This document shows positions 21,011 through 35,432 of a stretch of DNA of 64,000 bases, piece after piece. How positions within the stretch are numbered: the stretch's first letter is position 1; the number at the start of each line of letters is the position of its first letter. A model generated the notes under the pieces. The model saw nothing but the letters and a program-made list of their open reading frames with translations. It searched no databases and was not told the origin of the DNA. Position numbers and translations under genes: made by a program. This DNA is from Doris montereyensis (taxonomy: Eukaryota; Mollusca; Gastropoda; Nudibranchia; Dorididae): contig JAXRKP010001038.1 in assembly GCA_037039925.1 (NCBI GenBank), positions 98,501 to 162,500 of the forward strand, written 5' to 3'.

Positions 21011-23099
21011 AACATGAATTATTTCACTGAACTACCATAAAGATATGATAACCCATTATAATTATAGGATATTTTAAATTTTTTAACATTTGCAAATTCA
21101 TCAATTGAATATATTTGCACACTTCCTAACATTAACAAGAAACGGCATCTTGTAACTCTGACAAATTTTGTATCCTGATACCATTTCACACAAGAAATGT
21201 AATTGTTCATCAATAGTGTTAGTGTTATTGTTTTACTGTTGATTTAACCTTTGTCTTTCATGTCTTCCGCAGGGACCTAAGAGCAACAAAATGGTTCCCA
21301 CTTACCAAGTGATGGTTGAAGATGGATGTGGGAAAGGGAGAGCCGTGTTTTATATTCGTTCGTTTGGAAAAATGCTGACATGCTTGCAAAGATGATGGGG
21401 GTGTTTGTTGAGTTCATGGGAGAGTCTATCTTCAGTCAAACCAAATTTGCAATGACAGACAAGGACACAATGAAACTAATGGGGTGTTTGAAAGCTAAAA
21501 TAAACAAACTTGATGTTCAAAAGATTTGCAAATTCATCTACGAATGACGTTGCAAATTCTAAATGTTTTTTGAGTCGTTAAATAATGTATTTTATGATTA
21601 CATCTGCAGCCATTGGCTAAATTGCATTGGATGCTTGGGCGACCATGCTTGCTTCCACATGAACACACAAACAAACAAGTGTGAGGAGAGAATAGCGGCT
21701 GAAGGAGATCCTTTTAATGCCAAAACAATGGCTGTAGCATCTCAACTGTGCAGAATAAAAGCTGATACCATTTCACACAAGAAATGTAATTAGTTCATCA
21801 CTTCACTTGTTGTTAGTGTCTGTATTTTCAGAGAGCTTTGAGGTAACTCAGGCTGATCTGACTTATGCGTGCAGGATTTGTCTTTCACAGGTTGTCTTCC
21901 TTGAGATCCACATTGGACCAGGAGGCCGCTGACGTGCACATTAGAATGCAACAAAAAATGGTTCCCACAATCATTGATGGTTGAAGATAGAGATAGTGGG
22001 AAAGGTTAATTGAGCCGTCCAAGATTTTATGCATTGGACATGGGAAGAGGGGGTCATTTCGTTTGCAAAAATGTGTTTCACATGCTTGCAAAAGATATGG
22101 GGTGTTGATTCAAAAGAATGTTCATGCTATCGAGTTCCATGAATTATTATTATTATCTCTATTTCCCAAATGTGTCGCCTGTTCTTGCAATCTTTTTTTT
22201 TGACAGACAAGCACTTTAACACAATGAAGTCTGGGGAATGATGTTCAAAAGGAAGATGCACCACATGGGACTGAATCTGTGCTTTGTGCATTTCATGTTA
22301 GAAAATTGTTTAAAATAAACAAATAAGGACCGCCTGCAGCAGCTGGCCTATGTCCTGGTCCTCATTTAATGACGTTGCAACATTCAATGAAAATGTTTTA
22401 CAAATTGAGTCGTTAAATAATGTATTTTATGATTACATCTGCAGCCATTGGATGCATTGAGCCGTCTCACAGTCGCCTGTTCTTGAACACACAAACAAAC
22501 CAGGAGGCTGAAGGAGATGCCAATACAACAAAGCTGTTAGAAAATTGTTTGAATGGCAGCGCAGGACCTGTTTCTGCTGCCTCGGCTGTGCAGACTCTAA
22601 TACACTTTCGAGATGTCAGTTTTATGCACGGTTTACAACACATGCAGTTGAACTGATGATCCAAGATCATGTGTCGCACCCTCTTCCTGTTGTTGCCGTT
22701 GATGATGTGTATGACTGTGTTGATTCAACTGGTGTTCATTACCGGGTTAGTGGTCATCCTTTATCCTGTTCTTGCCCTTTTTTTTTGTCAGACTTCACTG
22801 CCTTGTTGTCATGTAATGTCTGTATTTTCAGAGAGCTTTTGAGGTAACTCAGGCTGATCTGTATAGTCCCAACAACAGGTCTGAAGTCAAACGGTGCAGG
22901 ATGTGTCATGTTCACAGGTTGCACCTGTTACCTTGAGATCCTCATTGGACCAGAGGCCAGACACCATCGGAAGACGTGCAATATTGGAATTCTACAGATC
23001 GAACGTAATGAATGTGATGTGGGTCTGTAAAATGAATGCCTTTTTTTTTTTAAACCAAGTCTGTTTCCATTGTCCACTCAATCAGTGGACCAAATAAAC

Positions 23100-25851
23100 G
23101 GACCAAGGGCTTGAATGACTAGAGATAGTGATAGGCTTGGAGAAAAGAGGAGACGGGCATTGAGTGAAATGTCAAATTATTCATCTCGCATCTCGGACAG
23201 GATGGACAAGGGGAAGAGGGGGTCATTTGCCATTGCATTACTGTGTTCCACATGCTCTTTAACGAGGAGATAGAACTTTATTTGAAAATGTGTGTGTGTG
23301 CGTTTGCCAATATGACTGAATGTTAGTGTGAGATAGTATGTATGCAAGAATGCACTCGCATGCAGCATGCTGCTATCTTAGTATTCTTGTATTTTTACAT
23401 GAATTATTATTATTATACCCTATTTCCCCAAATGTGATTAATAAAATATACCATATCTTACCTTAATTATAAATTGTTCTCAATCTTTTTTCTTTATCTC
23501 TGCGTTTCACAACTTCTTTGCACTTTAACACCATACTCAGTCTGGGAATGATGTTGAATTGGAAAGGAAGACTGCACCACATGGGACTTGAATCTGTATG
23601 CTTGTTTGGCATTTCACGGCTCCACCAACTCTTCTTCTAACTTCTAAGGTCATATTGGGGTCAATGTCATGCAAAATGTTGCAGTCTTTGGCCATACTAT
23701 GAGCCCATGGGACTGAACCATGTGTATGTATGTCAATATTACATATTGTCGCCTTAGTGAAAGACTCTGCTATGCGCCATTATTATTGAAAATCACCTTT
23801 TTTCAATTAATCTATTATTACTGCACTGTCACACATATATATTGTCTACGACTACTCCGACAAGATTTTCTAACAGTTTTGAAGCTGTAACTTTTCGCTC
23901 TTGCTATTCCGAATACACAATACACTCTTTTTGGAATTTCCTACGCCGAAATCTAAAATAAAGAATTAGTTTTTGGCTTCTCCTGGACATATTTCAAAAT
24001 GGCAATAGATCTCTGGTGTAGATCTAGAAATCTAGAGATTTTACCAAATTTGTCAAGGCTGAGCCTATTTGCCATGATTGCTGACATCAAGGAAAGGTGG
24101 CCATGTTTTTATCCATTTTCCGTGTTCACCACACTTTTATACAAATTTTTTTTTCAATTTCTATTTCTTTGTGGGCAAACTTTGGTTTTTCTTCCCGCTA
24201 CTTTTTAATGTAGCTTTTCACATTTCTCCCTTGCAACGTTTCCAAATTTGTTTGCAACTTTTGGATTTTCAAAATGCAACTTTCCAGGATCTATATCTAA
24301 ATCTACATTACATTATTTACATGCTGTTTCATTTCATCATCAGGTCGCTGAAGGGGGGCTGTGCAGCCAAATTACAGATTGCGGGCAACGGCCCAGGGAC
24401 TCACCTCCCCAACTTGTCATCATTGTCAGTGATATGGACCATGCAAACCATGATGTCACAGCTGATGTGAGTAGTATTACATATGATGCATATTTGAAAA
24501 GTACAGAAATAATCATAATATAATGGGGTACTAATTTTGACAGCAAAGCTTCAATAAAAGTTTTATTTTCCCAATAAAAATTTTTTTACCGCAAAGTCAC
24601 GCTTCGGGAGCTTTGCGGTAAAAATAAACTTTAATGGGGTAGGGGGATTATAAATTTTTATTAGGGCTTTGCGGTAAAAAATATTTTTATATTGAAAACA
24701 TAATTTTGTAATTTTTTTTTTTATTAACGAAAATAAATTTGTATTGGGGCTTTGCAGTAAAATTCAGTACTAATATAATGCTAAATTCCAAGTTCTCATG
24801 TGCACGATACATACATTTCTGCAGGTCACGAAAAGTTCTGTGCGTTACCACTGATTTTGTCATTTTCTCCAAAATTATGACCAATATTAGTAAATAATAG
24901 CCGGGAAGCAGCGCCCACATACCCTTATCCACAGAATATGTAGTTATGCGGGTGGGGTATTTATTGGACTATGTCCCCTAAGCAAGATTTCGAACATGAC
25001 GCCAAGACGCCAGTTTGAGTTACATGCAAAAACAAAGAAGAATTATCGCTAAAATAAAGCGGCCAATTATGCAAAATTCTAGATCTGGACCAGACAGTTA
25101 GAGGTCAAAATGAAAGTTCCTACCTGGTTTTGTCAACCATGTTTTTCTGGCTGCTGATCATTGCTTTACCCTCACATTGTCATCTAGCTTTCTCGTGTGA
25201 TTTAGTACTAGTAACGCCCTTTCTCACTGTTTTTCTTAAATCACCCTTTTCAGTTATAAGATTCTTTTCATATAAAATATAAGCTGTTACTGTTATGCAG
25301 TTAGTGACCTGAAATTCCAACAGTGAGTTAAACAAAAAAGTACCGGTATTTTAATAAAGTACAATCTAATGATTACAATATGTCAAACAACTGTGCTTTT
25401 AACAGCGTTTAGTAGAGTCTTGGGCTCATAATACCCATTTTCCAAATCTTACACTTTTTTGGGAGATCCCGAAAAGGTACTAATAGTGAGCATATCCAAA
25501 ATTTAGAAGAGTTTCCATGGCCTTTGGTCGGTTTGTTTGGTCTAAGATCGTGTATTTTATGGAATTGAAACATGCGAATTTGGTATCATTATGAAGGTCA
25601 TAATGTAAAGTATTTCATTCGACACAATCAAAAAACCGCGTCAAACAACGGTGTTTTCCTCTCGACTTTCTTACATTTTTGGGAGATCCTGTGCGATCCA
25701 TATATGGCCCAGTCGTTTTCATTAAGCCACCCTAGTTTCAGTATCCGCATGCCCAGTGGGTTCCGTTGACCGCCGGTTTTGTTTACATCGAAGCAAACTT
25801 GATCGATTGAACACGCTTTTCTGTTCTTATTACAACGAATTGCAACCAAAA
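23100..25851. other. Mostly empty spacer with a small hairpin repeat
   Basis: No gene is recognised. ACCACATGGGACTTGAATCTGTATGC at 23575 echoes 22260, so MULE debris may extend here. TTTTTACCGCAAAG (24583-24596) pairs perfectly with CTTTGCGGTAAAAA (24611-24624); that arm recurs at 24667-24680 and, with one change, at 24750-24762. GGGAGATCC with a T-rich flank occurs at 25460 and 25680. Confidence 0.55.
24343..24467 (+). other. Possible isolated exon, family unknown
   Basis: The stretch between CATCATCAG and GTGAGTAG is open and relatively GC-rich. It reads VAEGGLCSQITDCGQRPRDS, then PPQLVIIVSDMDHANHDVTA, D. The splice-like ends and composition stand out from the surrounding AT-rich DNA. I do not recognise the peptide; it may be MULE debris or chance. 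Confidence 0.2.
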
Positions 25852-28167
25852 ATGCCTAGAAATTTCATGTTTGGTAAGAAGAAGAAGAGAGGAACCAAGA
25901 AGAGGGGAAGACATGCAGTGTGTGCAGATGACATAAATACTGTTTGAGACCACTGACAACAGCTCGGCTGGTCCTGCCTTAGATGAATCAACTGAAACCG
26001 ATGCGGTGCCCTCTGTAATGGAAGTAGACGTTGATGGAGAAATGCCACTGCCAGCCAATGACAGGAATAATGTCGACACTGTAGGAACTGAGAATTCTCT
26101 ACCTGACGAGTAAGTGATTTTATTATTATTTGCTCTCTTTGTAACAGTTTATGGAGATCTTATCAACAACCTCTCTGTAGAAATATTTAGACCAAGATTA
26201 TATATTATACCGTACATTATTTTTTGTTTGTTCAATGCTAGCCAGTAAACAATGTATAGATTAGGTAGAGGAGAGCAGACACATAATCTAATATGTTCAT
26301 GTTATACTAGAGCTATGATTATTTAGATTTATAGGTCTACATTTAATCAATTTTAAGCCTTTATTTCTCGTTCCCCACCACTATTTATTCGAACCCTAGT
26401 ACTTGTGTGTGTATTATATATATTCATCACATATATATTTATATTGCATATTATAATATATATTATATAATACATTATGGTACCGTGACTACTGACACTT
26501 TTTATAAGCTTGTTTCCTTATACTTATTACATATATCTCTATAATAATCTTTTTCAGGCAGGATCAATCAGATGGTCTTCTAAATGACTCGACACCAAAG
26601 AGAAAATACAGCCTCTACGAGGAAGATCTGTCATCCATGCCGAATACCATGGGGAGCTTCTTCCTTATCCACATGTCTTTCCTGGTGAATATGCTGTCGA
26701 AAGTCTGCTGCCTAACATGTTTCGAGAGTCAGCTTGTTCTTCGGGGAGGGCGCTAAAAGGGTTTGGCGCAATACTTTTCGCTGATTTGTCATTTGGAAAT
26801 CCGCAACATCCCCATACACAAAAAACCGATTTGACATCAATTATAGAACTGTTCTGAGCTGCAAGGAAACTGGAGTCTCCCACCAACTCAACCGACTCTT
26901 CTCCTCATGAACATGCAGAGTCCCTTCCATAAAAAGACCTTTGTGGATATCGGGATGGAAATCCACAGATCTGCTGTCGACGCGGCAGAAGATTCTATGG
27001 TGAAGGCCGCAAACCTAGTGAGACAAAAGCATGCATCCGGTGAACTCATTTCATCTCGAGAAAGTGCCACTGACTTGATGATGATGTGATTTCCGTATCC
27101 TTCGATGGAACCTGGCAGAGACGTGGCGATTCATCTCATAATGGTGCTGGTGTGGCTATCAGCATGGATACGGGGTTGGTTCTGGACTACCAGGTGCTCA
27201 GCAATTACTGCCACGCATGCGAGACTGGACCCAAGCCAACAGATAACGGGTATAGAGAATGGCGTGCCAACCATGAACAAAAGTGCCAGATGAACCACAC
27301 AGAGTCTGCTAATAGCATGGAGGCAAGGACGGCTGAGCATATATTCAGCAGAAGCGCATGACAGAGGCAGCTGATATATGGGACAATGCTCTATGATGGC
27401 AACTCAAAGGCATTGGTGGCAGCTAATCAACATTCGGGCTATGACATTCCAGTCCTCAAGGAAGATTGCATCAACCATATAGCCAAAAGAATGTTCATTG
27501 GTCTTGAGGCTTGCAAGAAAGCAAACAAGGAAACCCTGAATCGAAACTTACTCAACCCTGCATAGAGAAAATAACCAACATCTATGCAGCTAATTTGAAA
27601 CGGAAGCCCCAGACGTTCAAAAGATGAAATTTTCTGTGCTTCGAGAAATCCTTCATATGGCCTCAACCGATGAAAACACCAATCACAAGTACTGTCCAGA
27701 AGGGCCAGAATCCTGGTGCCGACATAAAAGGGCTGAAGCCAAAAGGAGAGCCGCAACCACCCCATGTTGCACCAACAATAAAGCCAGGCGTTCTTCCTGT
27801 AATTTACCCGACAATCCAAAGATTGACCGACATAGAACTGTTGCAAAGATGTGCTAAGATGCAAACACAAAACAACAATGAGTGTTTTAATAGTCTCATC
27901 TGGTACAGGTGCTCGAAGAACGATTTTGCCTGTCGGCGCAATATCGAAACGGCCACAGCATTAGCGGTCCTGTCCTTCAACTGTGGACCCCAAGGAATCC
28001 GTTTTGTGTCTAAAAGATTAGGCATTATGTGGGCGGAGAATACAGAAAGACAGGCAATAAAATTAAAGGCCAGAATACTGAAGGAGGCTGCCACCAGAGG
28101 AAAATCTTTATCCAAGTGGAAAAGGAAAAAGAAAAGAGCGAATTCTAAGTGGCCCATCAACAGCTGA
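25852..28167 (+). pseudogene. Mutator-like (PF20700-type) transposase gene A
   Basis: The ATG at 25852 gives MPRNFMFGKKKKRGTKKRGR, a basic start, then an acidic region ending ENSLPDE at a GTAAGT donor (26110). The acceptor TTTTCAG (26557) restores phase as QDQSDGLLNDSTPKRKYSLY. FDINYRTVLSCKETG, QSPFHKKTFVDIG and SVSFDGTWQRRGDSSHNGAG (about 27088-27148) follow; the FDGTWxxRG motif is the first catalytic region. GLVLDYQVLSNYCHACETGP comes next, then TMLYDGNSKALVAANQHSGY and KEDCINHIAKRM. After stops, the tail reads HMASTDENTNHKYCPEGPES, WCRHKRAE, and MQTQNNNECFNSLIWYRCSK (27859-27918). The order FDGTWxxRGHxS, VLDYxVLSxYCxxC, DGxSK, ECxNHxxKRx, CPxGxxSWC, TQNxNExFNSLIW matches the Mutator-like transposase domain of invertebrate genomes. 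At least four frameshifts or stops. Confidence 0.8.
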
Positions 28168-28169
28168 CC

Positions 28170-28909
28170 GGTGAGGGTACGACCTATGAAAAGGGAGCTT
28201 TCAACTGCTAAAAGGTAACATTTTTTGTTTATTTATCAATGTACATGTTGAATGAAGATTAGGTTTGACAGCAAGAGAAGATTTGGCCAATTTTAATATG
28301 GCTGTATCATTCTGAAGAAAGTTGAATTTTCAAACCCGTTTTTCTCAAAAGATGTGATTTCTAGCATACAACGTTTTTAAACTCTTAAAATCTCAGAAAG
28401 TATTCATGCCAGAGTGTTGAAATTTGTAACACAGCTAGACTAGTATTTGTTACTGGGAACTAGAGATTTTCACTGGTTTATTTTGATTTTCATGTCTTTT
28501 GTGCACCTTTAAGGACCGGAAAGCGTTCTGAAATGTTAAAATGCGATGAAAATTGAAATTGGGTTTTTTCCTTTTTCTTATTAAATAGAACTACCATTTC
28601 TCTTCAGGATTCTAGCACCAAAATATGTCAGGGACGTCTGGATTATTTATTATTGATTTTTTTATAACTGTAGGTCCTGCAAAAGTTGATGAGATTTGAT
28701 AAAAATCATCAAAAGTTAGCTGTCAAACACAGGTACATTTCGGCACCAATTCGGCCCCAGCTCCGTTTTTCACTCTCTGGCGAGTTGCTACTATAACTAT
28801 TTTTAGATTGTGTCAAGGTTCAAGGCTGGTACAATGTGCATGTGTTGTGCAAAAGTCCTCTAAACTTAGTACTATCACTACAGCAGTCAGTGACCCGTAG
28901 TAAAGTTGT
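28170..28909. other. AT-rich non-coding stretch
   Basis: This is the 3' flank of Mutator-like gene A. It contains T- and A-rich words (TTTCTCAAAAGATGTGATTTC, AACTCTTAAAATCTCAGAAAG) of the kind found in element UTRs. No clear terminal inverted repeat could be matched with the region upstream of 25.85 kb. Confidence 0.4.
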
Positions 28910-29034
28910 AGTAGTCACGTGACTATTTCCTACCGTCATATGTTTCCCTGCTGCTGATTGGCTAACATAGTTGTCCGTGATGTGCTCAGACGTTTGATTC
29001 GGTCTCACATTATATATGCAAAATTATGACGTCG
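28910..29034 (+). promoter_or_regulatory. Possible promoter of Mutator-like gene B
   Basis: Upstream of the ATG at 29153 lie GTCACGTGAC (E-box palindrome, 28914-28923), GATTGGCT (inverted CCAAT box, 28956-28963), TATATATG (29011-29018) and TGACGTCG (CRE-like, 29027-29034). The spacing of CCAAT and TATA-like elements is plausible for a pol II promoter. Short motifs occur by chance, so this is suggestive only. Confidence 0.3.
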
Positions 29035-29152
29035 CATGACCCAGGTCAGTTGACTTCTGTTTCTCACGCCCCCTATGCTGTCGCTGTACACAAACTCATT
29101 TCAAAACTTTGTTTTTTTGTGTGAAAATTTTCTGAAAAAAAAATACAGATAT

Positions 29153-31470
<2,318 letters not shown>

Positions 31471-31959
31471 GTAAGACACTGTTCTCTCTCTGTGTATGTA
31501 TATTTGATATGCCTTGTGGACTTAACTGGACGGAGGGTCAGCTTATTTTAAGGTTGTGTTGTTGCATTGTAATCGATGCCAGTTATGGTTAACCTACGTA
31601 TTGCTCTGACCCGGCTGTTGTATGCATTTCAAAAATGAAAAATACACGTTTTCTTCAAGATTAAGTGAAATGCATGTAAAATTGAGCAAAATGTCTAGGT
31701 AGATGACATGGTTAAAAAGGGGTTGAGGTAGTGGAGTGGCTTCGTGAGGACAATCACTAGATACGATCAAATGGCAATGAACAGGACTACTTCCTCTTAA
31801 AAATATTTAACCCTGAGATCACTGCAATGGTGGACGGGTAAATTTCAATCAAACAAACCATTGATATGAATTACTTAAATCTCAGTATCATTTTCTTCTA
31901 CTCCCCATTCAGACTGTCGCTGTGTATCCCGAGAAAGCTTGAAAACCAAATATAACAGA

Positions 31960-33270
31960 GACAGTGAAAGCTCTAGTTGCTGCCAAAGGTCCCCAAAAAG
32001 GAGTTGAGGCAGTACATTACCGAGAGTCAGGGTGTGGTCATGCTGCCCATGGATGTCTACAACATGACGCGCCGCCTCGCAGTACCAGATAGTACAGATA
32101 GTGAGGGTGTGGAGGATTTGTTAAAGCTCATTAGGGATGGGGGGGATATACTAAGTTTGGCGTGAATGAGAAGGGTGAATTTGAATATGTTTTTTATGTC
32201 ACCGCGGACATGAAACGTGATTTGTCTCGTTAATGTGATGTTCTTGTCATGGATAAAGTGAATCGTTATTTGTACCCCCTTGTAAATGTCTTATGTGTGG
32301 ATGCGGAAGGAAGTGGTCGTCCTGTGTTGCATGGTTTTGTTCGGAATGAAAGTCGTGTTACCGTTACGTCCTGTCTGAGTTTTTGAAGTCTGTGATGACT
32401 GATGGTGTATGTGGTCCTTCTGTGTTCTTTGTTGACAAAGACTTCTCGGAGATAGCAGCTGTTAGTGATACCTTTCCTGATTCCTTGGTAAAACTCTGCT
32501 CTTTCCATGCTTCCACTGCTGTGAAGAGGGCTCTGCATAACCAGGGCTTTTCTTCACAGGAAGTCGAAAGTGTACCTGGCATATTTTAAAGAGCAGCGTG
32601 ATACTAGGTCTCAGCAGAGGTATCATGACATTTGTGACATTATCAGACGTGACGCACCTGACAAGACTGTACAGTACTTCCAGATAAACTGGTGGGACAT
32701 TTGTGACATGTGGGCCACACACACTCGACTCGATTTACAGACTTTACATGTGACCACGACAAACCACGTTGAAAGTTACCACAGCAAGATCAAACAAACA
32801 TTACATCAACAGATCCGACTAACTGACTGCATCAAGACTTTGCTGGACTATGACGCTGACTTGGTTAGGACAAAGGACCTCAGAACTCATCTTCATAACA
32901 TCACACACCACTATAATGTAAAACACAATGACCTTACATTAGAATGCATCATGAACTCACTCACATCATTTGCAGGCAAACTCGTCTCAGAGCAGTATCA
33001 TCTCACCAAAAGAATAACATATACCCACACACATATTCCAGGCACTTCTCCATTACACAAAATCTTCCAAGTCACAGGTGAAACACTACAACGCAATGCA
33101 TACACAACATCTGTTTCAGACTGCAACTGTGCTTTCTTTTCGAAATTTCATCTTCCCTGTCGACATATTTTCTACCTCCGACACTTCTTTGGACATGCTC
33201 TTTGTACTGTTGACATGTTGAGTGATTCTCGCTTTCTTAAAGAAAGACAGATAGCGAGAGATGACAGACC
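31960..33270 (+). pseudogene. SWIM-type MULE transposase relic
   Basis: The protein reads LPKVPKKELRQYITESQGVV (31979-32038) and DSEGVEDLLKLIRDGGDILS, with ADMKRDL following. Then comes a region equivalent to the first catalytic Asp (VLCVDAEGSGRPVLHGFVRN, about 32288-32348). VFFVDKDFSEIAAVSDTFPD (32423-32482) and LVKLCSFHASTAVKRALHNQ follow. After a frameshift at about 32575 come NWWDICDMWATHTRL, TTTNHVESYHSKIKQTL, and finally CNCAFFSKFHLPCRHIFYLR (33122-33181), the C-x-C-xn-C-x-H SWIM zinc finger. This is the ZSWIM1/3-like MULE architecture. There are few lesions: a stop near 32230, one near 32380 and one frameshift. The C-terminus runs straight into pogo-derived sequence at about 33275, so its own tail is missing. 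Confidence 0.8.
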
Positions 33271-33276
33271 ATGGTG

Positions 33277-34899
33277 AAGAATATTGTTCAGAGTTCGTCC
33301 GAGAAATGGACCTGGACACACCCTTCAAGGACAGTCGCCCAGGGTACGACTGGATGGAGGGCTTCAAAAGCGCCATCCAGATATCGTCTGCAGAAAAACA
33401 GAACACCTAAGCAAATACCGGAGGCTGCAGAGGATCCAGAAGTAATTGAAAAATGGTTCGAGCTCTTGGATGCAGTGCTGACATCCAAAGGAGTCAAGGA
33501 TATGCCGGCTCAGATCTTCAACTGCGATGAGTCTGGCTTCGTCACTGATCCAAAGTCAGATATTGTGTTGGCTCGCAAAGGGTAGCAAGAGAGTAAACCA
33601 AAGCATCGGGGCTCTGGTAGGGAGCAAATCACTGTTAATAAGTGTTAACTGTTGCAGTGTCGCAACCGGGAAGATGCTGCCACCTTATATTGTTTATAAG
33701 GGTGTAAACCTTTACAAAGACTGGATAGTGGATGGGCGAAAGATGCGGCATACGTTACCAGCACAAACGGTTGGATGGAGGGGGAACTCTTCCTTGACTG
33801 GTTTGAGAACATATTTCTAAAGCACACAGAAGATGTCAAGGACAAGGCAAGAGCGCTCATTTTTGATGGCCACGCCTCCCACCTCTCCCTGCAACTCATT
33901 AGGAAAGCGAGAGACAACAATGTCATTCTACTTCGCCTTCCTGCTCACCTGACGCACCTTCAGCCACTGGATCGTGCTGTGTTCCGACCTGTGAAGATTA
34001 AGTGGCAATCGATGTTGTTGAAGTTTGCTAGAACCCACAAAGGTCCCGTGGGCAAAAAGATGTTCCCTAAAATGCTGAAGCAACTGGTGGAGGAGTCCTT
34101 CAGGCCGCACACAGTCTTGGCAGGATTCTCATCAACAGGAATATATCCATTCAACAGCCACGCTGTCGTGATAGAAGCACGACCCCAATCTTATCAACCG
34201 TCTCGTACCCTGACCCCTCCGCCTTCAACATCGGCCCCCTTCTTGTGTCATCTTCACCTGCTCCTCAACGTCCGCTCTTCACCTGGTCCCTCAACATCCG
34301 CTCCTTCACCTGGTCCCTCAACATCCGCCCCTTCACCTGGTCCCTCAACGTCCACCCCCTCTCCTGTCCCCTCATCAGGACCTTCTCCAGGACCCTCGTC
34401 TTCAGCTTCCTCCACAGCAGCCTCGTCACATTCGTCCCTTACAGGATCTGCATCGTCTGGCTTCTCTGTGAAGGACTTCTTTTTAAAGGAACTGACTCCA
34501 AAATTCCAACAGTCGGCTCGAGGCAGATCGGAACGCGTGAATAGGTTCCGCTATGGCGAGAGTCTCACGGAGGAAGATGTTCTTGTACGTCTGGAAGAGG
34601 CTGCTGCAGCTAAAGAAGCAGCTACATCCCGAAGAGGTCGTGGCAGGGGCAGAGGAAGAGCTACAAGAGGTGGATGTGCCCTCGGAGCAACTCCTCGTTC
34701 AAGGAGCAGAAGTCCGCTTTCGTCATCTAACGACGGGGACGACAGCGAATGACGTCGATGTGGCACGAGTGGTACTGATACCAACTGGATTCAGTGTGAC
34801 TTATGTGACTCTTGGTTCCACCAGAGATGCACAGATGTTTCCTTGTCAAATATAAACATTGAAAATGACGAATGGGTGTGTGACTTTTGCACCCAATAA
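33277..34899 (+). pseudogene. pogo/Tigger transposase relic with C-terminal PHD finger (copy 1)
   Basis: The first readable part is EYCSEFVREMDLDTPFKDSR and PGYDWMEGFKS, the end of the DNA-binding half. VIEKWFELLDAVLTSKGVKD and QIFNCDESGFVTDP (first catalytic Asp, about 33512-33550) follow. After frameshifts come GKMLPPYIVYKGVNLY, then LIFDGHASHLSLQLIRKARD (second Asp, 33859-33918) and LPAHLTHLQPLDRAVFRPVK (third Asp; LQPLD motif). After GFSSTGIYPFNSHAV there is a long Ser/Pro/Thr-rich tail with SPGPSTSAP repeats, then an Arg/Gly tract (GRGRGRGRATRGG). The frame ends at TGA 34750-34752. Beyond it, in the same frame, is a PHD finger: RRCGTSGTDTNWIQCDLCDS, WFHQRCTDVSLSNINIENDE, WVCDFCTQ-stop (34899). 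The HTH N-terminus is missing. Confidence 0.85.
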
Positions 34900-35183
34900 T
34901 ATTGGTGCTTATTTCCCCAACAAGTGGTGCCTAATGCCCCGGGACTCTGAATTTAGGCGGGTGAACTCAGGTTAACAAAAACACTTGTAAATATTTTCCT
35001 TGTAGGTTTACAAACCATAAATGGCTATTTTTATTACAGTAACGATTCAATTTATCATTCCGAGAAAAATGGCTTAAAACTGTTCATTTATTGTTGAAAT
35101 ATTTCATTTTTTGGAAATAGTGTGAAAATGTGGTGCCTAATGCGCGGTCTACCCTAAACGCTCTGTGACAAACCGCATGCATC
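34900..35183. other. Non-coding; probable 3' flank of pogo copy 1
   Basis: GTGGTGCCTAATGC occurs twice (34925 and 35130), the second followed by GCGGTCTACCCT. This could be a subterminal repeat or the right end of the element, but no inverted partner was found to the left, where the 5' part of the element is missing. Confidence 0.35.
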
Positions 35184-35385
35184 ATGGAGAATGACAGTTT
35201 AGCTATTACTACTGGACAAACCTTTAAAAGCTTCGATGAATTGAAACAGCTTTTAAAAAAAGAGAAGAAAAACTATTTGAGCGCCTTGTAATAGGCCAGG
35301 GTAGCGAGCTGGTCAGCTATGCCAACCAGAGATTGAAAAATCTCAAATACCAAGATTGTCTTGTGTACAGAAAAGTCACATTCAG
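35184..35385 (+). pseudogene. MULE N-terminal exon
   Basis: The ATG at 35184 opens MENDSLAITTGQTFKSFDEL, and after a frameshift near 35275 continues LFERLVIGQGSELVSYANQR, LKNLKYQDCLVYRKVTFR, ending at CAG|GTAAGT (donor 35386). F-K-S-F-D-E-L and the L-x-Y-x-x-V-x-x-(C-V-H-G-G) lead-in are typical of the N-terminal exon of SWIM-type MULEs; the CVHGG exon itself is not found. It probably belonged to the MULE whose later exons start at 39339, with the pogo element at 35433-39041 inserted in the intervening intron. The phases of the two ends do not join directly, so at least one exon has been lost. Confidence 0.55.
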
Positions 35386-35432
35386 GTAAGTCAAGTATCA
35401 AAGAGTCAAGTTGAACTTACAATCTAGATCTA

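Larger units (their letters stand above)
19200..23000 (+). pseudogene. MULE (SWIM-type) transposase gene relic with introns
   Basis: Exon-like pieces appear in the right order. DVLPQDGEAILVLKYNYY...YVTRSNMTHNHPTTPETF (19201-19320, after TTTTTCAG) matches the HNHP end of the N-terminal zinc-binding region. ELVELNPQNENLRRMVNS follows (20121-20175, after ACACAG). CAHDGVRDLLNNLEELQDHD...HRFPEVIYMDG (20511-20689) contains the FPEVxxxDG first catalytic Asp. YQVMVEDGCGKGRAVFY and FVWKNADMLAKMMGVFVEFM follow (21305-21420), then FAMTDKDTMK (second Asp region), VLCAFHVRKLFK (22277-22312), and YDCVDSTGVHYRVSGHPLSC plus SCPFF (22708-22790, start of the SWIM motif). Internal pieces are duplicated: TCGTTAAATAATGTATTTTATGATTACATCTGCAGCCATTGG at 21575 and 22412, and CTGATACCATTTCACACAAGAAATG at 21177 and 21764. 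Copy-A exons are at 17085-17180 and 17970-18071. Many stops; non-functional. Confidence 0.65.
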
